DNA from: Malurus cyaneus samueli
Lineage: Eukaryota > Chordata > Aves > Passeriformes > Maluridae
NCBI GenBank assembly: GCA_009741485.1
Contig: CM019217.1
Span: forward strand, 40,280,006-40,344,005
Length of the DNA: 64,000 nucleotides
Direction: 5' to 3'
Part shown: one piece after another, positions 37,271 to 48,595 of the stretch
Position numbering within the stretch: the stretch's first letter is position 1
Layout of the letters: each line of letters starts with the position of its first letter
The notes under the pieces: generated by a model
What the model was told of the DNA's origin: nothing
The model's database searches: none
The model's input: only the letters and a program-made list of their open reading frames with translations
Translations under genes and position numbers: made by a program

Positions 37271-37701
37271 AGTCTTGGAGCTCCATTCAAACACACAAAC
37301 AGGTTCTGTGCACCCTCTCTCCTGCCTCCTACAGTCACTGGCAGGCCTGTACTCAGCTGACAGCAGAACTCCTGGGATTTGCCTCGATCCCCCTTGGCAG
37401 ATCTTGCGAAATCCTTTCCTGGCTGGCAATCAGCCGACGCTTGCAAGCCCTACAGGGACCTCGTTGTGCACCAGGCATCCCTGGTGTCTTACCACCACCC
37501 TGGCTATGCGTACACCTTGTAGACTTACTGATTGATAAACATACTGTTCCTATGAAACGCCAGTGGGTACTTGTCTGCCCGTGGGGTGAACGTCCTGGAA
37601 GCGGACTTCTTCCAGGGAAAAAGACCTGGGATGTGCCCAAGAGTCCTGATTCTGGCCCGCCCCCTCACCAGACAGAGGTTCTTCTGCCTGGCTTGCCAAA
37701 A
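37021..37701 (-). other. ERV C leader
   Basis: Partner of 3331-3958, with the (CA)n tract at 37228-37268. Adjacent to the LTR the minus strand reads TTTTGGCAAGCCAGGC. The expected primer site would begin at TGG, but I do not recognise the tRNA. Confidence 0.6.
37228..37268. repeat. (CA)n microsatellite in ERV C leader
   Basis: Pure CA repeat of 41 bases, the same length as at 3494-3534. Equal length in a fast-mutating repeat supports the view that ERV A and ERV C are one locus. Confidence 0.97.
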
Positions 37702-38295
37702 TGATCCAAAAAATGATCTGGGGAAGACTCTGCAACTTATATAATTTTAAGTTGTGAAGTATGTATGTTTATTGCAGTGCTGGATGAGCGGAAGGTACTC
37801 CTCAAAGCCATGCACATCCCCAGCACGGTATTGCTTGGTATATATCTGGTTAAGTTACACATTCATTGAGTTTCGCAATTCACCTATACATATGCATGAC
37901 CTATCCCCGCTTGGTATTATAATGAGTTCAAAAGTCATTTCTATGTGCTCACACCTGCGCAGTGTTATTTGGTAGTGGGGTCTGGGGAACTCGGAAGGAA
38001 GTAAAATACCCATCCTCTTTTTTGAACTTTTCACCTTTCTGCCTTGCGCATGCTCTCTGAGTCCCTGGCCCAAGTCCAAGCAACAGCTCTGGTTTTAGTC
38101 AGCGTAGGGCGTCCATGAACACAAGCTGGGTCACAGTTCCTGCTTTTGTCTATCATCTTTTACTTCTCATTTTGCTTTGACAAACACAATAAATGTTAAG
38201 TCAGCAATATACACTGTCTAGCAAGCAGTTAGTAATCCATATTATTTAGCAAGCAGTTTCTAACAAGTTATCCCTTAACTTTTAACCTCCCTGCA
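37702..38295 (-). repeat. 5' LTR of ERV C
   Basis: About 594 bases on the minus strand from TGCAGGGAGG (38295) to GGATCA (37702). TATA box TATATA (rc at about 37839-37844), AATAAA (rc at 37768-37773), with about 70 bases between them as expected for R. Right of it host DNA begins TCATTTTGG. It matches 3959-4535 except for small indels. Confidence 0.87.
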
Positions 38296-41200
38296 TCATT
38301 TTGGACACGACTAAGATATATTTAAATCCAAAAACTAATGTGACTCTTGAGATGGAAAGTGAAGGTCTGAAAACTACCTACCTGTAGCACAACTCTTAGA
38401 GGAACAAGGCCCTTCAGGTGCTTGTATTGAATTTAGAACCTTCATAGTACTGTTTATTTATGGAATTCATATCACACCTTTCACTTTAGCAAATGACAAG
38501 TTCCCGATAATTGCCGTGTTAGGGATTCTCCCCCTTCTCCCCATGAGGAATGCACCTGGTGCAGGGAGCTTGGTTTGGGATCTGAGGAATGAGCTGAAGG
38601 CTGAGCTCTGAATGGGAGCCCAGGGTGACAAGAGGCCGTGAACTGTCCCCTCTTTGCATCACAAGGGCTGGGGAGAGTGGCAGTGCCAGCCAGGTGATGG
38701 CACTGGGACACAGAGAGCCAAACACTCACAGGAAGAACCCGGCAGGTGCGCAGGTAAAGACATGAGTAGGTAAAAACCCAAGGGTTTCTTTGTTGGGGTC
38801 TCTCTTGGAGGCACCAGCTTGGGATCTTTCAGTGTAAAATGCACTGAGAAGAAATTGCTTCATGGAATGAGACATCTGAGAGCTTCAACTTTCTCTTCTG
38901 CTATGGGAAACCTGGGGTTGAACCGGTAAGGAAACATGATCTGTGTGAGTGGGGTGCGTGAGGGGAGTCAAGCGGGGCCTCCCTGGGCTCTCTGAACAGC
39001 CTGCTTTCTCTGAGTTGGGACCATGACTGCCAGGGAGTCTTGGGAAGTTTCCTTAACACACCCACATGTTGAAGATCCAGTTCTTAAATTCTGAGGTGGA
39101 CTGTGACATCGCTGTTATCCTAAAAGAATCAACATCTATAGGTTAGTAAGTCAAGGGGTCTGAGAGAGTAAATGGGAAGGATGAGGAGAAATCTAAACTG
39201 TAATAAAGTTCAGGATGCATACAAGAAATGAAATTGCTGGAAGCAGTACTTTATCAATTGTTTTTAGTTGTATCCAAGATAGTTACAAGATCTCACATAA
39301 ACTTCATTGTTGAAAATGGACTTTTACAGAATCCATTTTTTCACACTGTATAAATATTTTCTTTTTAAAAAAATCACATTTGCAAGATATAGTTCAGAAA
39401 TAGACAACAAATATGAGTTCTCTTTCATTGTTGCCATTTTTAGTGATAAATGCAAACATTTTCTTATTTTGAACGATGCCTGATGATTTTTGCTTTTCCT
39501 ATTTACGCTTTCTGTACCCTCTATGCATTCCCTTGTACCCCTTAGCCCGCATGCTTGTAATTCCTGAAGCCTAATATTCCAGCTTAGTTTAGGAGTTCTG
39601 CTGGGCAGAGAGACCAAACATCCCAAGGGGGGGACTCATTAGAATAGAGGGACATTACTGCATTTATTAAGTTTCTTATTAGAGAATCCTAGATAGATAT
39701 GTTAATTCCTGAAATCTATAAAACTTATATCTGTGCTATACATGGGAGTGCATTCTGCCATCAAGTTGTGCACCTGGGATCCCAAATACTGAGGTAAAAC
39801 CCTTTTATCCCCTTAACCGTGTCTGTGTCATTACTAAAAACTGGCTGTTCAAGGCAACACTGCCATTTCTACCCATCCAGATAATTCTATTTTTGGGTTC
39901 CCATTCTTTTCTCTTTGGTGTATATAACATGTATCTGGCTTTTAAGCTTCAGTAATCAACAAAAACAGCATCATGTTTGCCCTTCTGCTCTTTATTTCCC
40001 ATACCTTATATATGCAACCCAGGTTTCTCTTCCCTATTTTCTGAATTTCCTCTTCTTTCTGCTTAGTTTTTGAAGCTGACTATTAAATGAATTTACCACA
40101 TCAAAGATGATTGCTGTAAGTCATGTGAATCCATGCAACATTTATTCCATTTGATTGGTTTCTCTGAGACTACTTTATTCTTGTTTGTAGTAAAGACCAT
40201 AGTATAAAAATGATGAAACCAAAACCAGTACCCTAAACGTGTCCTCATCAGCCTTTTTTCCCCTGTCTTCCCCTCGTCCCTACCTAATGCCCTGTCCAGG
40301 TAAGGTTTATTGACAGTAGGAAAAAGAAGATGACTAATAGCTTTCTTGTGAAGCTTCATGGTTTTGGAAGATACTTCCTGGTTCTTAGTTTACAGTAAAT
40401 TATGCAGAAACTAAAATAATGATTATTTCTTTTTACACACGAGGTAGCTTTGTCCACAAAAACACATATTTCCACTAGCTCCAGTGATATTATTGGTTCT
40501 GCATTAATTTTGGCTTCATATGAATACTTTCTAGAATTTGTTATTTTAATCAAGGGCTGGTCACCATGAACCATGAGAGCTCACATGGATTCAGAAATGA
40601 AGAATACATAGGTGTGCTTTCATGTCCATTTTTTTCTAAACATGTACTATTAACTATTTGTAAAGAAGTATTAAAATCACTGGCCAAAAAAAATACCCAA
40701 ACCAACCTGTTAATTAGAGATTTAAAGCCTTTAATCACATACAGAGATGAGCCAAGTGTAAATTTAGTCAAACAGTTGTTATAACAAGATTATTCTTGTG
40801 TAAAACTAAGTTGTTTAGCAGAAAGGTTAATGTACTCAATATGTGAAAAATCCATGTAGTTCTAATAAGGTACTGAATAAATTATATGCTATTTTGCTCA
40901 GCAATGATTAATATTTAAATATGCTATTTTTTAAACCATGAATGATTACAATATTTGCTGATATCAGTGTTAGATCATAAACCTTTAGGTCTGTTCTCCT
41001 TTTGGTGTGTGAGCTTAATCTATTAAAATTATTAATTTGCCTCTTGAATATGCATGGTTGAGACCAAAATATTCTCCTTTTTTGGTCTTATTTTATTTCT
41101 TTCAGTCAATTCCACTATCCTTTTCCTAAAAAGTTACTTGGGCAGCTTAAAGTGGTGGGAGCATGCATTAACTGCTGTAAGATGCCTCTGCTGAAGTTTG

Positions 41201-43699
41201 CTGCTCTTTACCCACCCGTTCTGGCAATTTGGGCAAGAGATATTGCTTTTGTTGATATTGTACTGACTTTACCATTTTCTTGTCCTGCTTAATACAGGAA
41301 AAGAGGTTGCTATGTATTGCAACCAGCCTGCTATTTTTATTGCAATGATTTAGATGAACCCAGTGTGTGTAAGACTTACTCTTCCTTCCCTCAGTCCTTA
41401 TGATATGTTGGGTCAAATGTGACCCAAATTTTCAGTGTGAACCAAAGGAAGAACTATCTGTACTCTCTCCTTATCAGTGCCTTCTCTAAGCACAGAGAAA
41501 TATTTGGGAGCACCACCACTAACCCTCAGGAAATCCCAACAGGTCACTACAGCCTTTGGTCCCACCTCTTCTCATTACAGTTTGGAGCGAGATGATCTGT
41601 ATGAACATCCAGTCCTGTCTAAATGGGATGAAAAGTGCATTTGAAATGCCCAAATATCCTATAAAAAGGAATTGTCAATGAAAGGAATGATGGGGCGCAG
41701 GTAGTGGAATAACACACACTAAGTCAGTCATGGGATTGGTTTAGAAAATAAAAGCCAATGTTATAATGTAGACAGAGGAAGGAAGACAGGCAAACAATAA
41801 AAGCAAACTGTTGGAAATTGAATTAAAGAATTCTGACATCCAATGTATATATAATAGTGGTTAAAGAAATGGCACATCTGATAATTTTTCTTGTGTGCAC
41901 AAACATTTGTCAAATTTATGGAAAAAGCTGTCCAGTGACTGAAAAATACTAGGAAAGCTATAACATTTAAACCCAAGGTATAAAACAGTGAGAAGATGTA
42001 TGTATATAAATGAAAAGAGGATGTACATAAACGGTCTTCAAACACAAATATAATTTTTTTACAGTAATGATTTTTCAACCAAGAAATAGAAAAGTTATAT
42101 TAACAATAGAGGAGTTCAGTTAGTAAAATCTTCTGGAAGATTATGTCAAATAAACCTACCATCTGGGCACAGGTTACAGTGTATCACCTGAAAAATATTT
42201 TCTTTTTACTGGTGGCAAAAAAGGTTATTTCAAATAGTGAATTTGTTATGTGAGGTCGCATCAGAACACAATTAGATTTCTCTTTACCTGCAGTAAAATG
42301 GATCAGCTCTACAAAGGAGTCTAGCTGCTATTTTGCTTGTTGTTGTCCAGAGTTATTTTTCTGGCGCTCTCCCAGGAAACAACTGCTAGGTTGTTTGATA
42401 GTTCCTACTTTGATGAACCACGAAGTCATTAGTTATATCCAGTGGGACCTGTCAGTTTTTATAATTCATATAATTAACATTCCTGGGGGAGTTCAATGTC
42501 TGTGTGAATAGTACCTCCCTGAAACAGAATGTGCTTGGGTGTAGATATCCCATAAGGGAAGATTCTCCAAGATGTATCTGATGAAAATAATCACCTAGAC
42601 AGTAAAAGTGGTTGTGTCCAAGTTTGTTATTTGAATGAAAGTTTGTTTGAATGAGTTCTGTCTAACTCACCACTACAAATGTTCTGTCAACTGGAACATC
42701 AACACACTGCTAGGATACAGGCAATGATGTAATTCCTCTTTGTATTTCCAAGTATGATGAACAAATTTTGTGTGTGTACAAAATCAAAATTCCTCCCTTC
42801 TAACAATTAGCTAATTTGGTGTAGTAGAGTTATTGGGCTTTGTTCTTTTCTTTCTTTTTTTTTTCTTTTGTTCCACTGCCATTTCAGTTGAAGACTCTTT
42901 TGCCTTAATAACTTGTCTCAAGTAGCATTACAGAAAGATATTTTTATGTGCAAAATCTTGGTTACAGTATCTAACAGCAAAAACTCCATACCCAAATGGA
43001 GATGAGATTTATATCAGGATATGAATGTAAAGATAGGAAAAAGACATGTGAAAGGAAGCACAGAATGAAATATTTTGAATGCAAGATCCAGAAGCAAAAA
43101 GTGCATTTAAAATAGAAAGGGTAGTTGATCACATATACTTGTGTTGCTGGTTCTGATTATAGCTGCATGATCTTTATGGATTTAGAAAAGTGAAATGGTG
43201 CCGTTTTGGGGAAGGCAAAGCATAGGAGTGCAGAAGGGCACGTGTGGTCAGAGATATTGCTAATGAAAGAGTATGGGAGTGGTACAGGTTGAGATGGTGG
43301 TATAGAAGCATGGAAGCCCTCTGGGCTGTGGAGGGGTTTTTCAGCCTTTGAAAGTCTGTCTCCCTTCTGGTCTTGGCTGAGCATCTGCATCTTCCAAATG
43401 TCTCCATTCCAGCTCCAGTATTTCTTGGCAGAATACTCTCTGTCATACTCTTCAGGGTGTTACCTTCTTCCCTCCTTCCTAGCTCTTGGATGATGAACAG
43501 TGATCCTAGAAGACATTCCTTGGTGAGGGAAGAGTAGGGGGGGCTCGGTTTTGAGGGATAGAGGGGGAAGATATTTTACACCAGTTGAATAAACATCGAC
43601 CTAGATCAGAAGATCTGTGCCATTTCAAAAGACTGCAGAAACTCTTCTAAGCAGCAGGTTTTCCTTGTCTTGAGCCAGGAATCTGTTACAAAACCTGAG
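38296..43699. other. Host intergenic/intronic DNA, copy 2
   Basis: Second version of 4536-9994. Lacks about 110-120 bases present in copy 1 (5835-5950), the junction lying near 39618-39626. No gene seen. Confidence 0.6.
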
Positions 43700-43829
43700 A
43701 TGAGCTCAACTAGAGCATGGTGTTAATAATGCAAAAGTTGGGGGTTCAATCCTCACATGAGCCATTCACTCAGGAGTTGGACTAGGTGATCCTTGTGGGT
43801 CTCTTCCAACTCAGAATGTTCTGTGAAAT
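43700..43829 (+). mobile_element. TguSINE1-like SINE, second copy
   Basis: Same insertion as 9995-10122. Here the tRNA-Ile-like part is better preserved (TAGAGCATGGTGTTAATAATGC) and the CR1 tail reads GTTGGACTAGGTGATCCTTGTGGGT, then CTTCCAACTCAGAATGTTCTGTG. Box B-like GGTTCAATCC is intact. Confidence 0.85.
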
Positions 43830-46800
43830 GCCAGTTTGATCAAATTCAGATCCTATGTTACAGGTAATGGACAGATGAAAGCCATAGCTCTCTATTTTTC
43901 AGAAGTAGGCAACCCCTTATAACTATGTTATATATTTTCTCTTTGACTAGAAATTGGGTAAGTCCCTGATTCTTGTTTAAAAAATATTAGAAATGTTTTT
44001 TTGAACCATTACTCAGTATTTTTCAGACCTTTAGTCTGGGTAAGATTAAGAGTATATGCAAAAATTGTTAGCTACAATGTTTTAAGCACCTTTTCCTAAA
44101 TGTCATTAAATGAATATGGGTGATTATTTTCATTATTCCTGATTATGATTTATTTTTGGGTCATAAATCAGTCTGTGCAAATAGAATGGGAAAGAAGTGG
44201 GGAATGAATATACAAGCTCTGTGAGTCAGTTTTTTGAAAATGACAGTATTTTCCTCTGACAAACAGCTTTATATTTGTTACTGTTTATCTTCCCAGTAGA
44301 TTTTTGTGTCTTTGATTTAAGAGGTGTTAGAAACTGCTTCTTGATAGCAGGACAGATATATTTTTGGTTCCTAATGAAAATAATTTATCATTGGCTTGCT
44401 ATTTGTATTTGCCATTAAATTTTAGCTGTCCGTGGTTGAAAACTATTGTATGAATTTTTTTTTCTCTTGTAAAATGTATTCTAGGTAATGAAGATATTGT
44501 TCATTTCAGGTCACTGAAACTATGCTGTCAGTCTCAGTCTTTTTCTTTTGAAATAAGTTCATTTTCTGAGCTGTTTTTTTCTTCTTTCTATTTTAATTTA
44601 TTCTGAAATGACACCTGGAAACCTTATTATTTTCTGCTTTCTTCCAAACCAGGATTAAACAAATTTAATTAAATGCTGTGTGAAAAATATTACAGTATTC
44701 AGAAAGAACAAGAAAACAGGAAATCAGAAAATTGATCCAAATTGATAATAATTGAACCAAAATAATTTCTTTATTGTGGGTTACTTCCTGAAATAAGATA
44801 AGGAAAAACTGCACCATAGACATCAAAAGCCTCAAGACTTTTTGCCTGTTACAGAGTAGAGACTTTACCTACCTCTTTCTCACAAACTTCACATCTTTCC
44901 AACTAAATGGAGAAAGAATGCTGCTTCTTTCAGCTCCTTGCCATACTCCTTCTGTCCAAAAAGCTGATGTATTTTTTGGAATTTACTTTTTTCTGTTCTG
45001 ATATAATATCCTCAGGAGGTTTTCTTTTCTCACTGGGTTTTCTGGTTGGGATACTGCACATAGAAATAATTTGGGCTGCCTGTGTTTCTGGCTCTTAAAA
45101 CACAGACTGGCCGAGGGTTGTAAATGCAAGATCCATGTGCTGGGGAGGGGAAACTGTAATAAAACCCACAGTCCTACTGGGATAACTTTTCAGTCTACAG
45201 CATTTATAGTAGTTCTATGCATTCCAAGCTAGGAATGATAGAATGTCATGGTTTGTAAAGTATACAAAATGTTGTGCACTGAGGTGAGGAGGGGTTTGAT
45301 AGTTTGGTGAGGGCAGTAGTAATCTCTGTTGGATTGTACCTGTGGGAGACACAAAGTTCGAACTGAACCTTTTGTGCACACAAAATCCCCCTCAACCAAA
45401 CAAACAAATGAAAAGAGACCCAGGGGAAAAGGAAAAGGCAGAGTTGGGAAAGAAAATGGCAATGAGGCAAAGGAAAGATTTACTTTATGGAGAAAGAAGT
45501 TAAAATTCCTCCAAAGAATTGAGATAGACTTATTCAGTCAAAAGTGAATAGTGAAGCAGGTTTCCTCAGGCCAATACATACGATTCTCTTCTTGGCATCA
45601 GTAAAACATCAAATTCATGAATAAACTGATGACAATATAATACATTGGACTACATGGAAAACAGAAGTTTTAGAGAATTGTGGTAGATGGGCTGGATTTT
45701 GGATTTTCAGTTACTTATACTAAAGGTTTATGGGTATGATTGGCATAAAACTTTCAGTGTTCTTACTCATATAGCAAAAACCGATTTTCTTGAAATGTCA
45801 AAAAGGAGAGTAGTTAATAAATCTATCCTATTTATTATAATTGAAAAGGACTAGGAGTAGTAGTATGTCAGAACAACAAATGGTAATATTCCCATTCAAT
45901 GAACAGTGTTTTGTGAAGTCCAGTGATTTTACTACTCCACAATAACTGAGAAATGGCATTAACTAGAAGCAGGTGTTTGTTTTCTAGAACATGTTATTAC
46001 TGCATATTACCATATAATAAAAGCTTTTATTCTTTCTACACCAATAGATTATAAACAGGAAAAGTGAGAGGAGCAGAAAAAAGTGGATAGTTTGGAAAGG
46101 TGGTATACACAACATTGAAACAATAGTGTTGAAAATATTTTACTTCTTAACCACAGGTACAAAGATATTTCCCCTTTAAAGCAGTCTTACACTCTCACTT
46201 ACAAGTGTTACAGAGCATCCTCTGTGAGATTATAAATCACAGAAACTGGAAAAAATGACAGTACAGTAGTAAGTGTGAGCAGTTATTTAATTTATTCTTA
46301 AAAATATGGGAATTAAAAACACAAGAATTTTTATTAATCTGTATTAAACATTGTAGGTGCACCTATGTCTACCTCCCAAAATGATGTGAAAGGGTCTATG
46401 AGAAACAGCAAACTGCCAGGAAAGGTGAATTCTAGTTTTTAGCAAATATTCATAAATGGCAATTTCTATAAATGGCAGATTCTACAATAAAATTCAAGCC
46501 AAATATGAAGCTAGAGAGCTTAAATGAACGTAATATAAGTAGAAAATGTCCGAATGTGTTGTTCTTCCATAATAAACACTTAATTGACGAATGGGCAGTC
46601 TAAGCTCCTTCAGGCTGCCACTAGATGGTGACAATGACCTTTAAACAGTGTGAACTTGCTCAGCAATGCTTAAAGTTGCTTTGCAGTCAGGTGTATTCAG
46701 TCTGAACGCAATCATGTCCGCCAGCGCTGTAACGCTGGGGGAATATGTAACCGTTTTCTATTTCAGCATAATTTTTAGAGACGTTGCATTTTAAAGACCT

Positions 46801-48575
46801 AAAATCCTGTTCTTCCTTACCATCTTACAGGAGTTTAAGCCTAACTGGAGGCTTCTGATCTACTCATAGATTTAATAGAAAATATAATAGGGTGCCCAAT
46901 TCCCTCTCTTAGGGCCATGCAATGGAATGCATGCCCATCCCTTTAATTTACCTGAGCTCCAAAGCCATCTTTTTACACTAGGATTGATTCTGTCCCTGTT
47001 TAGTCCTATTTATCTATCCAGAAGTATAAACATGTAACTCTCTCTTATCAGATGTTATTGAGTCTTGGAGCACTTATTTTCCTCAGCCAAAGAAAAAATA
47101 ATCATCAAAAGTCTTCAATGTAGTAGACCCTTATATTGTAAATTTAAGACATAGTGAATTAAAATTGAAAGTCTTGTCAAAATCACTATATGCATGACAT
47201 ACGCTCAGTTTTCAAGCTGGTATTTGTAGAGATTTAAAACTCTGAGAGTCAGCCAATTAATGTCTATCTGATGCAGATGACTGAATGATTATGGCTTTGA
47301 GAATTAGCTACCTTCTACTATAAATAAAAACGTTTTATTTCTTTCTGATTATATGTTGAAAGTTTAGTTTCCCTAGGGTGATATTCCCCATTGTTTTATG
47401 CATCTTAAAATCACTAGCATGATTATACCTTAAAGAATCTGCTTCAATTCCACCTCATGAAAAAGAGTAATATATCTGGCAGCGTCTCAGTGTGATGAAC
47501 ATCAGTAGTTTAGGTTGGAGCAGAAGTCCCATGAATAGCCTTTCTGAGCTATGGTTGATGTTGTGGAGAAGCCTCTCAGTGCACCTGAACTGCATTCCTT
47601 GCAGCTAAAACTAAATTACAGACACTTTACAGGCGTGTGTCCAATGCATGTCAACCTTCAGTGGGCATTTGGTCCCTTGAGCCAGAGTGGAGCCTGTTGA
47701 AATAACTTATAAAATTTGTGAAATATGGGTAGTAAGTTCTCAACTCATTTAATCAGAGATTCTGGTTTCTTGTTTTGCTGTGCTTGCTGCTGAAACACAT
47801 GGTCTTATTGTATCAAAAGATTTTTGTCTACTCATAATGTTGTGGGTTTGGGGGGCTTTTGGTTGCTTTGGGGTTGTTTTTTGGTAGTAGAAATAACACC
47901 AAATCCCTTAAATTTGCTAGGCAATGCACTAGGAGCTGTGGGGACGCAATTATAATCTCAGTGGCTAAATAAAAATATTTCTATCGCCAAATAAACCATA
48001 TATTCAAAGTATAGTTAGGAATTGGCCAGAGTGAGGTGCTGTAGTCATAAAGTCACTTTTTAAAATTATGAATGCTATTAAAAGAAGACCAGATGTCCCA
48101 CTGAGCTGATTTTGCTCCCAGTATTTTTCCTGTAGGTACTATAGGAAGTAATTATTCTGGCTTCAAAATAATGAAGTCAGCTTGGAAGGAGCAAGTTTTC
48201 AATAAACCTGCCAAAAATTACCTCTTTTGTAAGTGCTCCTTCTTAGAGTTAGCTGAGGAAGTATTTGTTGTTTATTTCATTGTAAGAAAGTAATTTCAGC
48301 TTAGTAACTAGTTTGTCAAGATTATTGACCCATGAGGAAACAGCACTTGTTATAGGAATGGGACTACTATAAAAGCTTTAGATAATTTGATGTGAACACT
48401 CTTCATAATTCATGATACTGAAAATTATTTATGCCAGTAAATATGCTGACATGTCCCTACTTCATTTATCAGGTCTGGCTCTGCACTGGTGGTAGGAGTT
48501 CTCAGCTCAATATTTCACAATGAGAAAAAAGGAATGGGCCAAACTAACAAATACCTTCTAATTTTTAATATAATA
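43830..48575. other. Host intergenic/intronic DNA, copy 2
   Basis: Second version of 10123-14900, no gene seen. The CpG-retaining segment is at about 46600-46780. Confidence 0.58.
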
Positions 48576-48595
48576 NNNNNNNNNNNNNNNNNNNN
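48576..48595. other. Assembly gap (20 N)
   Basis: Replaces the (AT)n tract and following bases found at 14899-14919 in copy 1. The size agrees with the missing sequence. Confidence 0.97.

Larger units (their letters stand above)
28933..38295 (-). mobile_element. Endogenous retrovirus C, full-length layout (gammaretrovirus-like)
   Basis: About 9.4 kb on the minus strand: 5' LTR 37702-38295, leader, gag, protease, RT, RNase H, integrase, unrecognised post-pol region, polypurine tract, 3' LTR. Class I assignment rests on the capsid N-terminal motif, single zinc knuckle, QYVDD box, RNase H TDSKYAF with HAHG, integrase DTFSGW and WIHHTRV motifs. It is inactive as read: broken frames, TAG in gag, D-T-R protease. 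The LTRs are not identical, so insertion is not recent if they are a true pair. Target duplication cannot be checked, because no host DNA follows the 3' LTR here. Confidence 0.85.
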
